A stretch of 64,000 bases of DNA from Bifidobacterium biavatii DSM 23969 (lineage in GTDB: Bacteria; Actinomycetota; Actinomycetes; Actinomycetales; Bifidobacteriaceae): positions 1 to 64,000 of the forward strand of contig NZ_JGYN01000005.1 in assembly GCF_000741165.1 (NCBI RefSeq). Reading direction: 5' to 3'. Each line of letters opens with the position of its first letter. Positions within the stretch are counted from its first letter, which is position 1. Below the pieces are notes generated by a model. That model had not been told where the DNA came from and searched no databases. It was given only the letters and a program-made list of their open reading frames with translations. Of this stretch, positions 26,750 to 35,492 are shown in pieces. Position numbers and translations under genes: made by a program.

Positions 26750-28719
26750 GATGATTCCTTGCCGTGATTGTTGATATGGAAGCGGACGCGCGCGCCGGGC
26801 GGGAGTTGGCCGGCGAGCGCGAGCGCCGATTTGGTGAGCACCGCGATGACCGGGTAGCCGCCGGTGACGGGTTGGTCGCGCAGGAACAGGACGGGCTGAC
26901 CGTTGGACGGGATTTCGATCGCGCCGGGGATCATGCCTTCGCTGGCGAGTTCGCGCGCATCGCGGCGTTCGAGCGCGCGCCCGCCGTGCAGGCGCAGGCC
27001 GACGCGGTTCGATTGCGGCGTGACAGTCCATTCCTGATCGAGGAAGTCGGTGATGCCCTGTGCGGTGAACCAGTCGTCGCGCGGGCCGAGCGTCACGTCG
27101 AGCGTGGTGGTCGTGCCGGTCGCGGGCAGATCGGACGGCCACGGCTGCGGCTGGCCGACAGTGGGCACAGGGGACGATACGGCTCCGAGGCAGGCAGGCT
27201 GTTCTCTCCCCCAGTCGGCTCCGCCGACAGCCCGTCCTGCAACTTTGGACGGGCTCCGCCCGCAACTTGTTGGCTCGCCTGTCGGCTCGCACATTGCCTG
27301 CAAACAACTCTGTTGTTTGTCTAACGGCAATGTCCCGTCAGAGGGGGCTTGAGGGACGTTTGTCGCGGTCGCCACAACGGCAAGCGGCGTGTTGGGCTTG
27401 AGCGCGGCCGGGCCGAGTCCGGAGAGGGTGTCAGCGGAGGCGCTGCCGAGGACGCGGGGCGCGTCGAAGCCGCCCTGCACGGCGATGTAGTTGCGGAAGC
27501 CCTGTTCCGGGAAGCTGAGTTCGAGCCGTTCGCCGGGTTGCATCAGGAACGCTTCCTGCCGTGCGATATGCGTGATGCCGTGCGTGCCGTCGACGGTGAC
27601 GTCGGCGGGTGCGCCGGTGACGGCGAGTACGAGCGTGCGGTGCGCGGTCAGGCGCAGTCCGCCGCCGGCCGTTTCGATCGCCGGCGTGCCGGCGGGGTTG
27701 CCGACGAGCGCGTTCGCCAGATGGAACGTGCCGGGATCGGCCGCACCGGAACCGGTCACGCCCATCGTGGCCGCGCGCCGGCCGTCGTCTTCGAATGCGG
27801 CGAACATGCCCGGATCGTCGATCGTCAGGTCGGCGGCCGGAACCGCAGACTCCGACGCATCATTTCCCGCATGGTTCGAATCCGTCACAGCCACGGCCAA
27901 TCGGCCATGATCCCGCACCGACTCAGCCCCCGCATCATGTGTTTCACGAGACGTTTCACATTGCGACGCATCGGCCGCGACCGTGTCGTCGCAAACCGTA
28001 TCGACGGAACCGTTTGCCGTGACTTGTGCGCGCACGGGCTCGAAGCGCACGGTGTCGCCGGGTTGGATAAGGGCGGGCGGATTGCGGCGATCGTCCCACA
28101 TGGGCACATCGGTCGTGCCGATGAGCTGCCAACCGCCGGAACTGGGCCGCGGATACACGCCGCTGAACGTGCCAGCGAGGCCGACCGCGCCGGCCGGCAC
28201 GGCGAGACGCGGATTCTTGCGCCGCGGCACGTCGAAGATCGGGTCGCCGCCGGTCAGGTACGTGAATCCGGGCGCGAATCCGCCGAACGCGGCCGTCCAC
28301 GCGTGGCCGGAGTGCCGGGCGACGATCTCTTGCGAGCTCAAGCCAAGCAGGTCGGCGACCGCGTCCAGATCCTCGCCATCGTATGCAACCGGCACGGTCA
28401 CCGTTTTCGCACGGTGTTCTACATGCCCGTTCACGTCCAATCCGCGCAACGTTTCGGCCAGTTCGTCTCGGTCCGTGAACAGCGGGTCGAAGCGGACCAG
28501 CACGGTCCGCGCGGCCGGCACCACTTCGGTCACGCCGGCGAACGGATCGTCCGCTCCCCCATCAACCAAGTCTCCGGCAGGCACGGTCCCGGCAGGCACA
28601 GTCTCGGTCTCGGCTGCCGCACGCCGCGTCTCAATCGCAGCATACAGGGACATGGCCGCGTCCAAACCGTCAAGTTCGACCAGTAGCGCGGCCCGTCCCA
28701 TCGGCAGAAATCGCATCAT
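26743..28719 (-). CDS. Fused 5-oxoprolinase subunits B and C (PxpB-PxpC / KipI-KipA)
   Basis: 658 residues. The N-terminal PxpB/KipI domain (1 to about 215) has the typical FGGFAPGFTYLTGGD and FSGVYPRPSSGGWQLIG. After a variable linker the PxpC/KipA domain (about 295-658) shows AADPGTFHLANALVGNP, FPEQGFRNYIAVQGGFD, VTLGPRDDWFT and SNRVGLRLHGG. With PxpA this converts 5-oxoproline to glutamate using ATP. Residues about 457-505 are encoded by a palindromic repeat element (27205-27350) lying in frame inside the PxpC domain. ATG 28719 is preferred to an upstream GTG that abuts the pxpA stop; both are weak. The end overlaps the biotin carboxylase start. Confidence 0.87.
   Translation of the reverse strand: MMRFLPMGRAALLVELDGLDAAMSLYAAIETRRAAAETETVPAGTVPAGDLVDGGADDPFAGVTEVVPAARTVLVRFDPLFTDRDELAETLRGLDVNGHVEHRAKTVTVPVAYDGEDLDAVADLLGLSSQEIVARHSGHAWTAAFGGFAPGFTYLTGGDPIFDVPRRKNPRLAVPAGAVGLAGTFSGVYPRPSSGGWQLIGTTDVPMWDDRRNPPALIQPGDTVRFEPVRAQVTANGSVDTVCDDTVAADASQCETSRETHDAGAESVRDHGRLAVAVTDSNHAGNDASESAVPAADLTIDDPGMFAAFEDDGRRAATMGVTGSGAADPGTFHLANALVGNPAGTPAIETAGGGLRLTAHRTLVLAVTGAPADVTVDGTHGITHIARQEAFLMQPGERLELSFPEQGFRNYIAVQGGFDAPRVLGSASADTLSGLGPAALKPNTPLAVVATATNVPQAPSDGTLPLDKQQSCLQAMCEPTGEPTSCGRSPSKVAGRAVGGADWGREQPACLGAVSSPVPTVGQPQPWPSDLPATGTTTTLDVTLGPRDDWFTAQGITDFLDQEWTVTPQSNRVGLRLHGGRALERRDARELASEGMIPGAIEIPSNGQPVLFLRDQPVTGGYPVIAVLTKSALALAGQLPPGARVRFHINNHGKESSC
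27205..27350. repeat. Palindromic repeat element inside the pxpBC gene
   Basis: About 146 bp, homologous along its length to 29623-29768. Shared order: CCCCCAGTCGGC...GCCGAC palindrome, GGACGGGC...GCCCG stem, TGGCTCGCCTGTCGGCTCGC, TTGCCTGCAAAC, an AAACAACTCTGTTGTTT hairpin, ACGGCAATGTCC and a closing GAGGGGGC. Stems differ from the other copy but remain paired. It contains no stop in the pxpBC frame. Confidence 0.85.
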
Positions 28720-28743
28720 CGTCACTCTGCAGTCACTCCGCAC

Positions 28744-29502
28744 TCACTTCGCGAACGCCCGCACGTCGAATCCGTCGGCGTCGAGCCGAGCGCGGATCGC
28801 ACGGGCCATCGCGACGGCGCTCGGACTGTCGCCGTGCACGCACACCGAATCGGCGGCGACCGGAATCACACTGCCATCGATCGCAACTACTTCGCCGGCC
28901 GACGCCATGCGAGAGACGCGCGCGGCGACCGCGTCCACGTCGCTGATCACCGCGCCGGGCTGCGTGCGCGGCACAAGCGTGCCGTCGGGCATGTACGCGC
29001 GGTCGGCGAACGCCTCGCGGAACACGCGCAGTCCGGCCGCGGCGGCGATCTCGCCGACCACGGAACCGGGCAGGGTGAGCAGGCCGAGCGACGGATCGAT
29101 CGCCGTGATCGCGTCGACGACGGCCTGCGCCTGGCGTTCGTCGTGCACGATGCGGTTGTACAGCGCGCCGTGCGGCTTGACGTACGAAACGTGCGTGTCG
29201 ACGCTGGCGGCGAGCCCTTCGAGCGCGGCAAGCTGGTACATGACGTCGGCCTTGAGATCGGCCGGCTGCTCGTCGACGAAGCGGCGGCCGAAGCCGGCCA
29301 GATCGTGGTAGGCGACGTGCGCGCCGACGCACACGCCGTTTTCAGCCGCGTTTGCGAGCGTTTTCAGGATGCCGGCCGGGTCGCCAGCATGGAATCCGCA
29401 GGCAACGTTCGCACTGGAGACCACGTCGAGCAGGGCGTGGTCGTCGCCGAGCGTCCACCGGCCGTAGCTTTCGCCCATGTCGCTGTTCAGATCGATGCGC
29501 AT
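28744..29502 (-). CDS. pxpA: 5-oxoprolinase subunit A (LamB/YcsF family)
   Basis: 252 residues. [20 protein letters not shown] is the diagnostic N-terminus. [31 protein letters not shown] and [19 protein letters not shown] follow with the family's conserved metal-site His and Asp residues. PxpA works with PxpB and PxpC to hydrolyse 5-oxo-L-proline to L-glutamate with ATP. Length is standard (about 250). ATG 29502 has AAAGGAC ten bases upstream. The next gene begins about 24 bases later on the same strand, so the two are co-transcribed. Confidence 0.95.
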   Translation of the reverse strand: MRIDLNSDMGESYGRWTLGDDHALLDVVSSANVACGFHAGDPAGILKTLANAAENGVCVGAHVAYHDLAGFGRRFVDEQPADLKADVMYQLAALEGLAASVDTHVSYVKPHGALYNRIVHDERQAQAVVDAITAIDPSLGLLTLPGSVVGEIAAAAGLRVFREAFADRAYMPDGTLVPRTQPGAVISDVDAVAARVSRMASAGEVVAIDGSVIPVAADSVCVHGDSPSAVAMARAIRARLDADGFDVRAFAK

Positions 29503-29622
29503 CGTTGGTTCGTCCTTTCGTTCCGGTCGCATGAACCGTTGTTTCACGTGTTGTTTCGCACTATTATTCCGGTGCCCTCGCAATGACCTCCGGTCATGGT
29601 TTCAAGGCAATGGGTTCAACTA

Positions 29623-29768
29623 CCCCTCAGTCAGCTTCGCTGACAGCTCATCCTGCGATTATGGACGGGACTTACGTCCCGCGCTGTGCTGGCTCGACTG
29701 TCGTCTCGCATGTTGCCTGCAAACGGCTCCGCCGTTTGCCCCACGGCAACATCCTGGCAAGGGGAGCC
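29623..29768. repeat. Palindromic repeat element, medium form
   Basis: 146 bp between the DUF1445 and pxpA genes, homologous to the element inside pxpBC. It opens CCCCTCAGTCAGC-ttc-GCTGAC and closes CAAGGGGAGCC. Inner stems include GGACGGGACTTACGTCCCG and AAACGGCTCCGCCGTTT. It may separate transcription of the two genes. Confidence 0.85.
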
Positions 29769-29776
29769 GAGAAAAC

Positions 29777-30589
29777 TCACACCATGTACGTGCGGTCGGG
29801 CACATCGCTGATGAACATGTGACCGGGCGCGTGCGTGATCGCGAACGTCGGCTTGGAGGCCATGACCGCGGCCTGCGGGGTGACGCCACACGCCCAGAAC
29901 ACCGGCACGTCGCCCTCCTCGAGCACCGGCGCGTCGCCGTAGTCGGGGTGCATGACGTCCGTGATGCCGATGGATTCGGGCGAGCCGACGCACACCGGCG
30001 CGCCGTGCACGCTCGGATAGCGGGCCGAAATCTGCACCGCGTCGGCCACCTGATCCGGCTGCACGCCGCGCATCGAGACGACCATGTTCGCGCTGAACCG
30101 TCCGGCCGGGCGGCACTTGATCGACGTGTCGTACATCGGCACATTGCGACCGGCGAGAATGTGGCGGACGGGAATGCCGGCCTCCATGAGCGGGAATTCG
30201 AACGTGAAACTGCAGCCGATCAGGAACGTGACCAGATCGTCGTGCTTCGCCCAGACATCGGTGATGTCCGGCAGCGTGTCAACCAGCTTGCCGTTCTCCC
30301 ACACGCGATACAGCGGAATGTCGGTGCGCACGTCCGAACCTGCGGCGATGGACGGGAACGGGGAACCGGCGTCGAGCACGTCGAGAATCGGGCACGGCTT
30401 CGGGTTGCGCTGCGCGAACAGCAGGAAATCGTACGCGTACTCGCGCGGCAGCGAGATCATGTTCGCCTGCGCGTAGCCCTTCGCCACGCCGCACGTCGGG
30501 CGCACCACACCCGCGCGGAACGCCTCGCGCGCGGCCGCGGGCGTCGTGTTTTCGTCCAATGCGTCCGTTTCCTCATCCAGCGACATCAT
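29777..30589 (-). CDS. DUF1445 (YcsI/UPF0317) putative hydro-lyase
   Basis: 270 residues, the usual length of UPF0317. [57 protein letters not shown] and [18 protein letters not shown] are the family's conserved blocks. B. subtilis ycsI lies in the kip/pxp operon, and the mammalian D-glutamate cyclase has a DUF1445 half. Both facts tie this protein to D-glutamate/5-oxoproline metabolism. Start: two adjacent ATGs; AGGGGA precedes them. It is the first gene of the cluster, separated from pxpA by a repeat element. The specific reaction of the free-standing protein is not established. Confidence 0.88.
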   Translation of the reverse strand: MMSLDEETDALDENTTPAAAREAFRAGVVRPTCGVAKGYAQANMISLPREYAYDFLLFAQRNPKPCPILDVLDAGSPFPSIAAGSDVRTDIPLYRVWENGKLVDTLPDITDVWAKHDDLVTFLIGCSFTFEFPLMEAGIPVRHILAGRNVPMYDTSIKCRPAGRFSANMVVSMRGVQPDQVADAVQISARYPSVHGAPVCVGSPESIGITDVMHPDYGDAPVLEEGDVPVFWACGVTPQAAVMASKPTFAITHAPGHMFISDVPDRTYMV

Positions 30590-30879
30590 CCGTCCCCTCT
30601 CTGCGCGCGCCGTCGCCGCACGAACGGCGCCAGCGCATCATCGCACGCTCATCATCAATGCACACGCCACGCTAGGCACCGCAGATTAAACCTCTATTAC
30701 GCCCCCACGCGCTCCGTGTTAACACAGCGGCAACGCGACGGCGCAATCTGGCCGGCGCTCCATTGTGTCGGGTAGGTTACCGCCAGATATCGGGCTTTTC
30801 GCGCGGGCATAACACGCGGGGACTAGGTTGGAGAACCGTTGACCGTTACAGGGATGACAGTTACAGGAAAGGGAGCGTC

Positions 30880-31839
30880 ATGACTGGAATCGTGTTGGGA
30901 ATCGGCAATTCGTCGCTGCTGTTCGCACCCAAGGGCACCGCGTTCGACCCGAGCGAGACGATCGAGCTCGTCGACCCGGAGGCGCCGCACGTGTCCGTGT
31001 TCGACCTGAGCGTGCTGCGCGGCGACGGCATCTTCGAGGCGACGACCGTGTGGAAGGGCTTCCCCGTCTCGCTCGAAAACCATCTGCGCCGCCTCGTCAC
31101 GTCCGCGGCCATGACCGACCTGCCCGAACCGAACGTGGACGCGTTCACCGCGGCCGTGCAGAAGGTCATCGACGCGTACGACGACCCGGAACCCGGCCCG
31201 ATGCTGCGCATCCTCGTCTCGCGCGGCTTCGACCCGACCACCGGCGTGGGCGCGAACAAGAGCCACCTGCCGAGCGTGTGGATCTTCCTTGACGGTAAGG
31301 GCCTGCTGCACGAGCTGACCCCGCTGACCATGATCTCCCTGTCGCGCGGCTACGCGTCGGACGTGACCGCGAAGGCGCCGTGGCTGCTCAACGGCGCGAA
31401 GACGCTCAGCTACGCGATCAGCCAGTCGGAGCACCGCCTGTGCGGCCGCCGCGGCATCGGCGATTCGATCCAGTACACCACCGACGGGTTCACGCTCGAA
31501 TGCCCGAACTCGTCGATCGTGGCGCAGTACGGTGACACGTTCGTCACCCCCGACCCGCGTATCGGCATCCTCAACGGCACGTCGCAGCGCGAAATGTTCG
31601 CGTGGGCGCTGCAGGAGGGCAAGAAGACCGAATACAAGAAGCTGCCGTTGGCCGAACTGCGCGAGGCCGACGCGCTGTTCATGACGCACGGCGGCTGGGT
31701 GATTCCGGTGCGCGAGCTCGACGGCAAGGCGTACGAGGTGGACATGCCGATGGTCGAGGCCGTCAACGACGCGATGCACACCGGCCGCACGCGCGAGCTG
31801 GCGCTGACGATCGGCCCGTCCGGCGACTACGAGTTCTAA
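30880..31839 (+). CDS. Class IV PLP aminotransferase/lyase (aminodeoxychorismate lyase-like)
   Basis: 319 residues, fold type IV. VLRGDGIFEATTVWKGFPV is the N-terminal signature, the PLP Lys sits in GAKTLSYAISQ (near 174), and NSSIVAQYGDTFVTPDP and ILNGTSQREMF follow. The family includes branched-chain aminotransferase, D-amino-acid aminotransferase and 4-amino-4-deoxychorismate lyase. The KTLSY context favours the lyase or a D-amino acid enzyme over IlvE. GGAAAGGGAG precedes ATG 30880. It is divergent from the D-glutamate/5-oxoproline cluster, so a D-amino acid role is attractive but unproven. Confidence 0.82.
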   Translation: MTGIVLGIGNSSLLFAPKGTAFDPSETIELVDPEAPHVSVFDLSVLRGDGIFEATTVWKGFPVSLENHLRRLVTSAAMTDLPEPNVDAFTAAVQKVIDAYDDPEPGPMLRILVSRGFDPTTGVGANKSHLPSVWIFLDGKGLLHELTPLTMISLSRGYASDVTAKAPWLLNGAKTLSYAISQSEHRLCGRRGIGDSIQYTTDGFTLECPNSSIVAQYGDTFVTPDPRIGILNGTSQREMFAWALQEGKKTEYKKLPLAELREADALFMTHGGWVIPVRELDGKAYEVDMPMVEAVNDAMHTGRTRELALTIGPSGDYEF

Positions 31840-31874
31840 GCGCCTGCCGATCGTTAACGCGAAAGGTCCTGACT

Positions 31875-31917
31875 ACCCCTCAGTCACTACGTGACAGCTC
31901 CCCTAGCAAGGGGAGCC
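31875..31917. repeat. Short palindromic repeat (CCCCTCAGTCA family)
   Basis: CCCCTCAGTCAC-ta-CGTGAC followed by GCTCCCC-tagcaa-GGGGAGCC. It matches 37074-37115 at all but two or three positions. It lies between the aminotransferase and the following serine hydrolase gene. Confidence 0.85.
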
Positions 31918-31998
31918 AAGAAAAAAGAGATGCAACGGACCGACAAAGTCCGACAGAATGATAGGCAAAGTCTGCCCGACACTGATTGGAGCATCATT

Positions 31999-33738
31999 GT
32001 GACAACATCCCGACAGCGCGTTTCCGAGCATGCATACGTTCCCGACGCGGCGACCGTCGCTGAAATCGATCGCATCTTCCATGCGCTCGTCACCGAACGC
32101 AAGGCACCGGCCTACGCGTACGGCATCTTCGACCGGAACGGGCTGATCCTGTCTGGCCACGGCGGCACGGCCACGCGCATCGACCGGCCGGACGAGTCGC
32201 TGGAGCTGGACGAGCACACGCGCTTCCGCATCGCGTCCATGTCGAAGAGCTTCGCGGCCGCGGCCGTCATGCAGCTCGCCTGGCAGGGCAAGGTCGACCT
32301 GCACGCGCCCGCCGCGGACATCGTGCCGCAGCTGGCAAACGTCGTGCCGTGGGACCGCGACTCGTTCCCGATCACCGTGCACGACCTGCTCGCGATGAGC
32401 TGCGGGCTCGCGACCGACGACGCGTGGGCCGACCGGCAGGAGTCGATCAGCCGCGCGGAACTGCAAACGTTGCTGTCGCAGCGGCTCAAGTCGATCTACT
32501 CGCCCGGCGAACGGTACGAGTATTCGAACATCGGCTATGCGGCGATCGGCGAGGTGATCCGCAACGCGAGCGGCATGGACGTGCCCGATTACGTGCGCAC
32601 GCATCTGCTCGAACCGCTCGGATTGACGGAAACGACGTACGACTGGCGCGATGTGCCGGCCGACCGGCTGTGCCGCGGCTATCACCTCGATCCGGACAGT
32701 GATGCGAGCGGCGATGCGTCCGCCGCCGCGTGGGTGCCGGAAACGTTTGCGGATCCGGGCGCGTTCAGCGTGATCGGCGGCGTGATCAGTTCCGTGCACG
32801 ACGTGGCCGCGTGGGACGCGTGGCTGGCGCGCGGGTTCGAGCCGTCCGACGTCGGTTCCGGCGATGGCGCGCCCGAAGCCGACGCGCTCGGCGACGAAGT
32901 GCTGCCGCGGCGATACCGCAGGCTCATGCAGATGCCGCACACGCCGATGCCGCCCGTGCTGCGTTCCGGCTCGTCGCGCGGCTGGCTGACGCGGCGCGAC
33001 TTCAACGAGATCGAAGCGTACGGCTACGGGTTGATCGTCAAGCACGACGAGCGCTTCGGCGACATCGCCTATCATTCGGGCGGCTATCCGGGCTACGGCT
33101 CGAACATGCGCTGGCATTTGGATTCCGGGCTCGGCGTGGTGGTGCTCTCGAACGGACGCTATGCGACGCCGAGCGTGCTCGCGATCCGCGCGCTGTCGCT
33201 GCTGCTCGGGGAGGCGTCGCGGGCCGGCTCCGGTTCGGCTGGCATCGTGGCCGGATGGAGCTTCCCGCTGTGGGCCGAAACACGGGCCGCGCAGCGTCAG
33301 GTGAACGCGATGCTGGCCGGACTGGGCCGGACAGGCGACGTTCCGTCATCATCGCCGGATGCGGCGGCTTGCGAGCGTGCGATCGCGTCGCTCGCGGACA
33401 TGCTCGCCATGAACGTGACGCTGGACTGGACGTACGCCGAACGCGGCGCGCAACTGGCGAAACTGCTGTCCGTGACCGGACTGCCGGTCGGCGGCGCGGA
33501 TGCTGCCGTCGACGCGGCCGGAACCGTCGGTGACAGCGTGACTGTTTCCGACGAGCACGCCGACTCGCCGGCGCAACTGTCGTGGACCGTCGCGTGCGCG
33601 CATCATCCGCTGCGCTGCACGATCCAGCTCAATTCGCTGGAACAGCCGCAGGTGCAGACGCTCGAATTCGCGCGGGCCGACGCGACGCGCACCGACGACA
33701 TCGTCACCGTCACGCCGCCGACGCGCATCCTGAACTGA
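31999..33738 (+). CDS. Beta-lactamase-family serine hydrolase (class C/PBP4-type)
   Basis: 579 residues. The catalytic Ser-X-X-Lys is in FRIASMSKSFAAAAV (near residue 83), Tyr-X-Asn in YEYSNIGYAAIGEV and the third motif region is YHSGGYPGYGSNM, in the place of HTG. The last 180 residues form an additional beta-rich domain with a variable linker. No signal peptide is seen, so it probably acts in the cytoplasm as an esterase or peptidase. GTG 31999 is chosen because TTGGAG precedes it by seven bases; upstream ATGs lie in or near a repeat element. Substrates of this family range from D-amino acid peptides to small esters. Confidence 0.85.
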   Translation: MTTSRQRVSEHAYVPDAATVAEIDRIFHALVTERKAPAYAYGIFDRNGLILSGHGGTATRIDRPDESLELDEHTRFRIASMSKSFAAAAVMQLAWQGKVDLHAPAADIVPQLANVVPWDRDSFPITVHDLLAMSCGLATDDAWADRQESISRAELQTLLSQRLKSIYSPGERYEYSNIGYAAIGEVIRNASGMDVPDYVRTHLLEPLGLTETTYDWRDVPADRLCRGYHLDPDSDASGDASAAAWVPETFADPGAFSVIGGVISSVHDVAAWDAWLARGFEPSDVGSGDGAPEADALGDEVLPRRYRRLMQMPHTPMPPVLRSGSSRGWLTRRDFNEIEAYGYGLIVKHDERFGDIAYHSGGYPGYGSNMRWHLDSGLGVVVLSNGRYATPSVLAIRALSLLLGEASRAGSGSAGIVAGWSFPLWAETRAAQRQVNAMLAGLGRTGDVPSSSPDAAACERAIASLADMLAMNVTLDWTYAERGAQLAKLLSVTGLPVGGADAAVDAAGTVGDSVTVSDEHADSPAQLSWTVACAHHPLRCTIQLNSLEQPQVQTLEFARADATRTDDIVTVTPPTRILN

Positions 33739-33811
33739 GACGCACAAGCTGACACGCGCGATCTGACACGCATAAGCCAACACGCGCACTGCGCAACGAA
33801 AGGACAACATC

Positions 33812-34519
33812 ATGCCGACCGCACTGGTCATCGGACATTCCAAAAAGGCGAGCCTGCGAAGGCTCGGACCGTGGTTCAACGGGCAAGGGCTCGACTACGA
33901 GGTGAAATTCGGCGGCGACGGGCTGCCGGATTCGCTTGACAGCTACGCGGCGCTCGTCGTGCTGGGCGGCGCTCCCCTGCCGTACGAGGACGAGAAGTTC
34001 CCGTGGCTGCCGGCCACGCGCGCGCTGGCTCGCGAGGCGCTCGAAAAGCATGTTCCGATGCTCGGCATCTGCCTGGGCGGTCAGCTTCTTGCATACGTTG
34101 GAGGCGGCACGGTGGAGCATCGCAAGCTCCAGCCGGAGCACGGCATCACGCCGATTACGCTGGACGCGGCGGCGGCCGACGATCCGCTGTTTTCGGTGCT
34201 GCCGGCCACGTTCCCGATGACGGAGAACCATGTGGACCACATCACGTCGCTGCCGGACGAGGCGGTGCTGCTCGCCCACTCCGACCGTTCCCCCGTGCAG
34301 GGGTTCCGGCTCGGCCCGAACGCGTGGGGTCTGCAGTTCCATCCGGAGATTTCCGCGGCGAACATCGCCGAATGGGACGATGATGACATTCGCGACGTGG
34401 AGGCGGACGATTTCTCGTGGGCCGAAGTGCTGGACCGCGATTCGCGCTACGACGCGGAAAACACGCGTCTGTCCGAACTGTTCGCCCGCCGCTTCGCCGA
34501 CATCGTTCTCGGCCGCTGA
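33812..34519 (+). CDS. Class I glutamine amidotransferase-like protein
   Basis: 235 residues. The GATase1 triad is visible: Cys in LGICLGGQLLAY, His and Glu in GLQFHPEIS. VLGGAPLPYEDEKFPWL is the oxyanion strand region. Stand-alone proteins of this kind (GMP-synthase glutamine-amidotransferase-like) hydrolyse glutamine or gamma-glutamyl compounds or act with an unlinked synthase. AAAGGA precedes ATG 33812. It follows the serine hydrolase by 73 bases on the same strand and is convergent with the next gene. Its partner is unknown. Confidence 0.87.
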   Translation: MPTALVIGHSKKASLRRLGPWFNGQGLDYEVKFGGDGLPDSLDSYAALVVLGGAPLPYEDEKFPWLPATRALAREALEKHVPMLGICLGGQLLAYVGGGTVEHRKLQPEHGITPITLDAAAADDPLFSVLPATFPMTENHVDHITSLPDEAVLLAHSDRSPVQGFRLGPNAWGLQFHPEISAANIAEWDDDDIRDVEADDFSWAEVLDRDSRYDAENTRLSELFARRFADIVLGR

Positions 34520-34569
34520 CGGGTGATGGGTGACGGACGGCCGGTCCGCGTCGGCCCGGCCGTCCCCCG

Positions 34570-35442
34570 CTACCGCTCGATGTACTGCCGCATGGACTCG
34601 CCGATGCGGCGCATGTCGGTGAGAACGTCGTCGCGCAGGCGGCCGTAGCGGGCCTTGTCCCAGTTGGCGAGAATCGCGTAGGCGACGGTGCGGCCGCTGG
34701 GCGCGTGGCGGGCGATGCCCACGTCGCAGCGCACGTCGGACTCGGTGCCGGTTTTGTGCCGGATCTGGAACGGGTCGCCGGCCTCCCAGTGGGCGAGCGG
34801 ATCCACGTTGAACGCGCCGGACGCCATCGACGTGTCGGTGTCGGCGCCGAGCCAGCGTTCGATCTGCGCGGACGCGGCCGGCGAGACGAGCGTGCCGGCG
34901 TTGAGCCGCATCATGTAGTCGCACAGTTCGCGCGCGCATCCGCACGACATGTCGTCCGGCCCGTTGGGGCGCAGTTCCATGCGCACGTAGTCAAGCAGCG
35001 CGGAATGCTCGAATCCCTGCGATTTGGCGAACGCTTGCACATGCTCGAGCCCGACGCGTTCGACGAGCAGGTTCGTGGCGTAGTTGTCGGAGAACGCGCC
35101 GATGAGGAAGCCGAGATCGTGCACGGTGAGCGTTTTCTGGTCGAGCAGGTAGAGGATGCCCGAGTCTTCGCAGAAGTCGTCGGGCGACATGCGGTCGCGG
35201 TCAATGACCTCGTGCAGGCCAAGCTCTCCAGCCTCGATCGCACGCATGACCTCCATGAGCAGGAACAGTTTGCCGATACTCGCGGTTTTGAGCACGCGGT
35301 CGGGCGTGCGCTCGTACAGCAGCTCCCCGCTCGCGGCGTCGCGGACCATCACCGACCAGTCGACGCGCGGGTCGAGGCCGGCGGGCCATGCCGCATTCGC
35401 ATCAGGCGTGCGCAACGTGCGCTCTGATTCGTTCATTTCCAT
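34570..35442 (-). CDS. Class A beta-lactamase-like serine hydrolase
   Basis: 290 residues. All three motifs are intact: Ser-X-X-Lys in KTASIGKLFLLM, Ser-Asp-Asn in GAFSDNYATNLL and Lys-Thr-Gly in IRHKTGTESDV. No signal peptide is visible, so despite the fold it is not an obvious secreted beta-lactamase and may be an intracellular D,D-peptidase or esterase. Start: ATG 35442 with GGAC upstream; ATG 35436 is also possible. It lies 50 bases after the class C-type gene on the same strand and is the distal member of the opp-linked block. Confidence 0.83.
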   Translation of the reverse strand: MEMNESERTLRTPDANAAWPAGLDPRVDWSVMVRDAASGELLYERTPDRVLKTASIGKLFLLMEVMRAIEAGELGLHEVIDRDRMSPDDFCEDSGILYLLDQKTLTVHDLGFLIGAFSDNYATNLLVERVGLEHVQAFAKSQGFEHSALLDYVRMELRPNGPDDMSCGCARELCDYMMRLNAGTLVSPAASAQIERWLGADTDTSMASGAFNVDPLAHWEAGDPFQIRHKTGTESDVRCDVGIARHAPSGRTVAYAILANWDKARYGRLRDDVLTDMRRIGESMRQYIER

Positions 35443-35492
35443 ATCGTCCAGTCCCGTTCTCGTCTCGTGCTTCCGTCCCGCTTTCGTCCGGC

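Noticed and set aside
31891-31998. N-terminal extension of the serine hydrolase starting at ATG 31891
   Set aside because: That start lies inside a palindromic repeat and lacks a ribosome-binding site; GTG 31999 has TTGGAG at good spacing.
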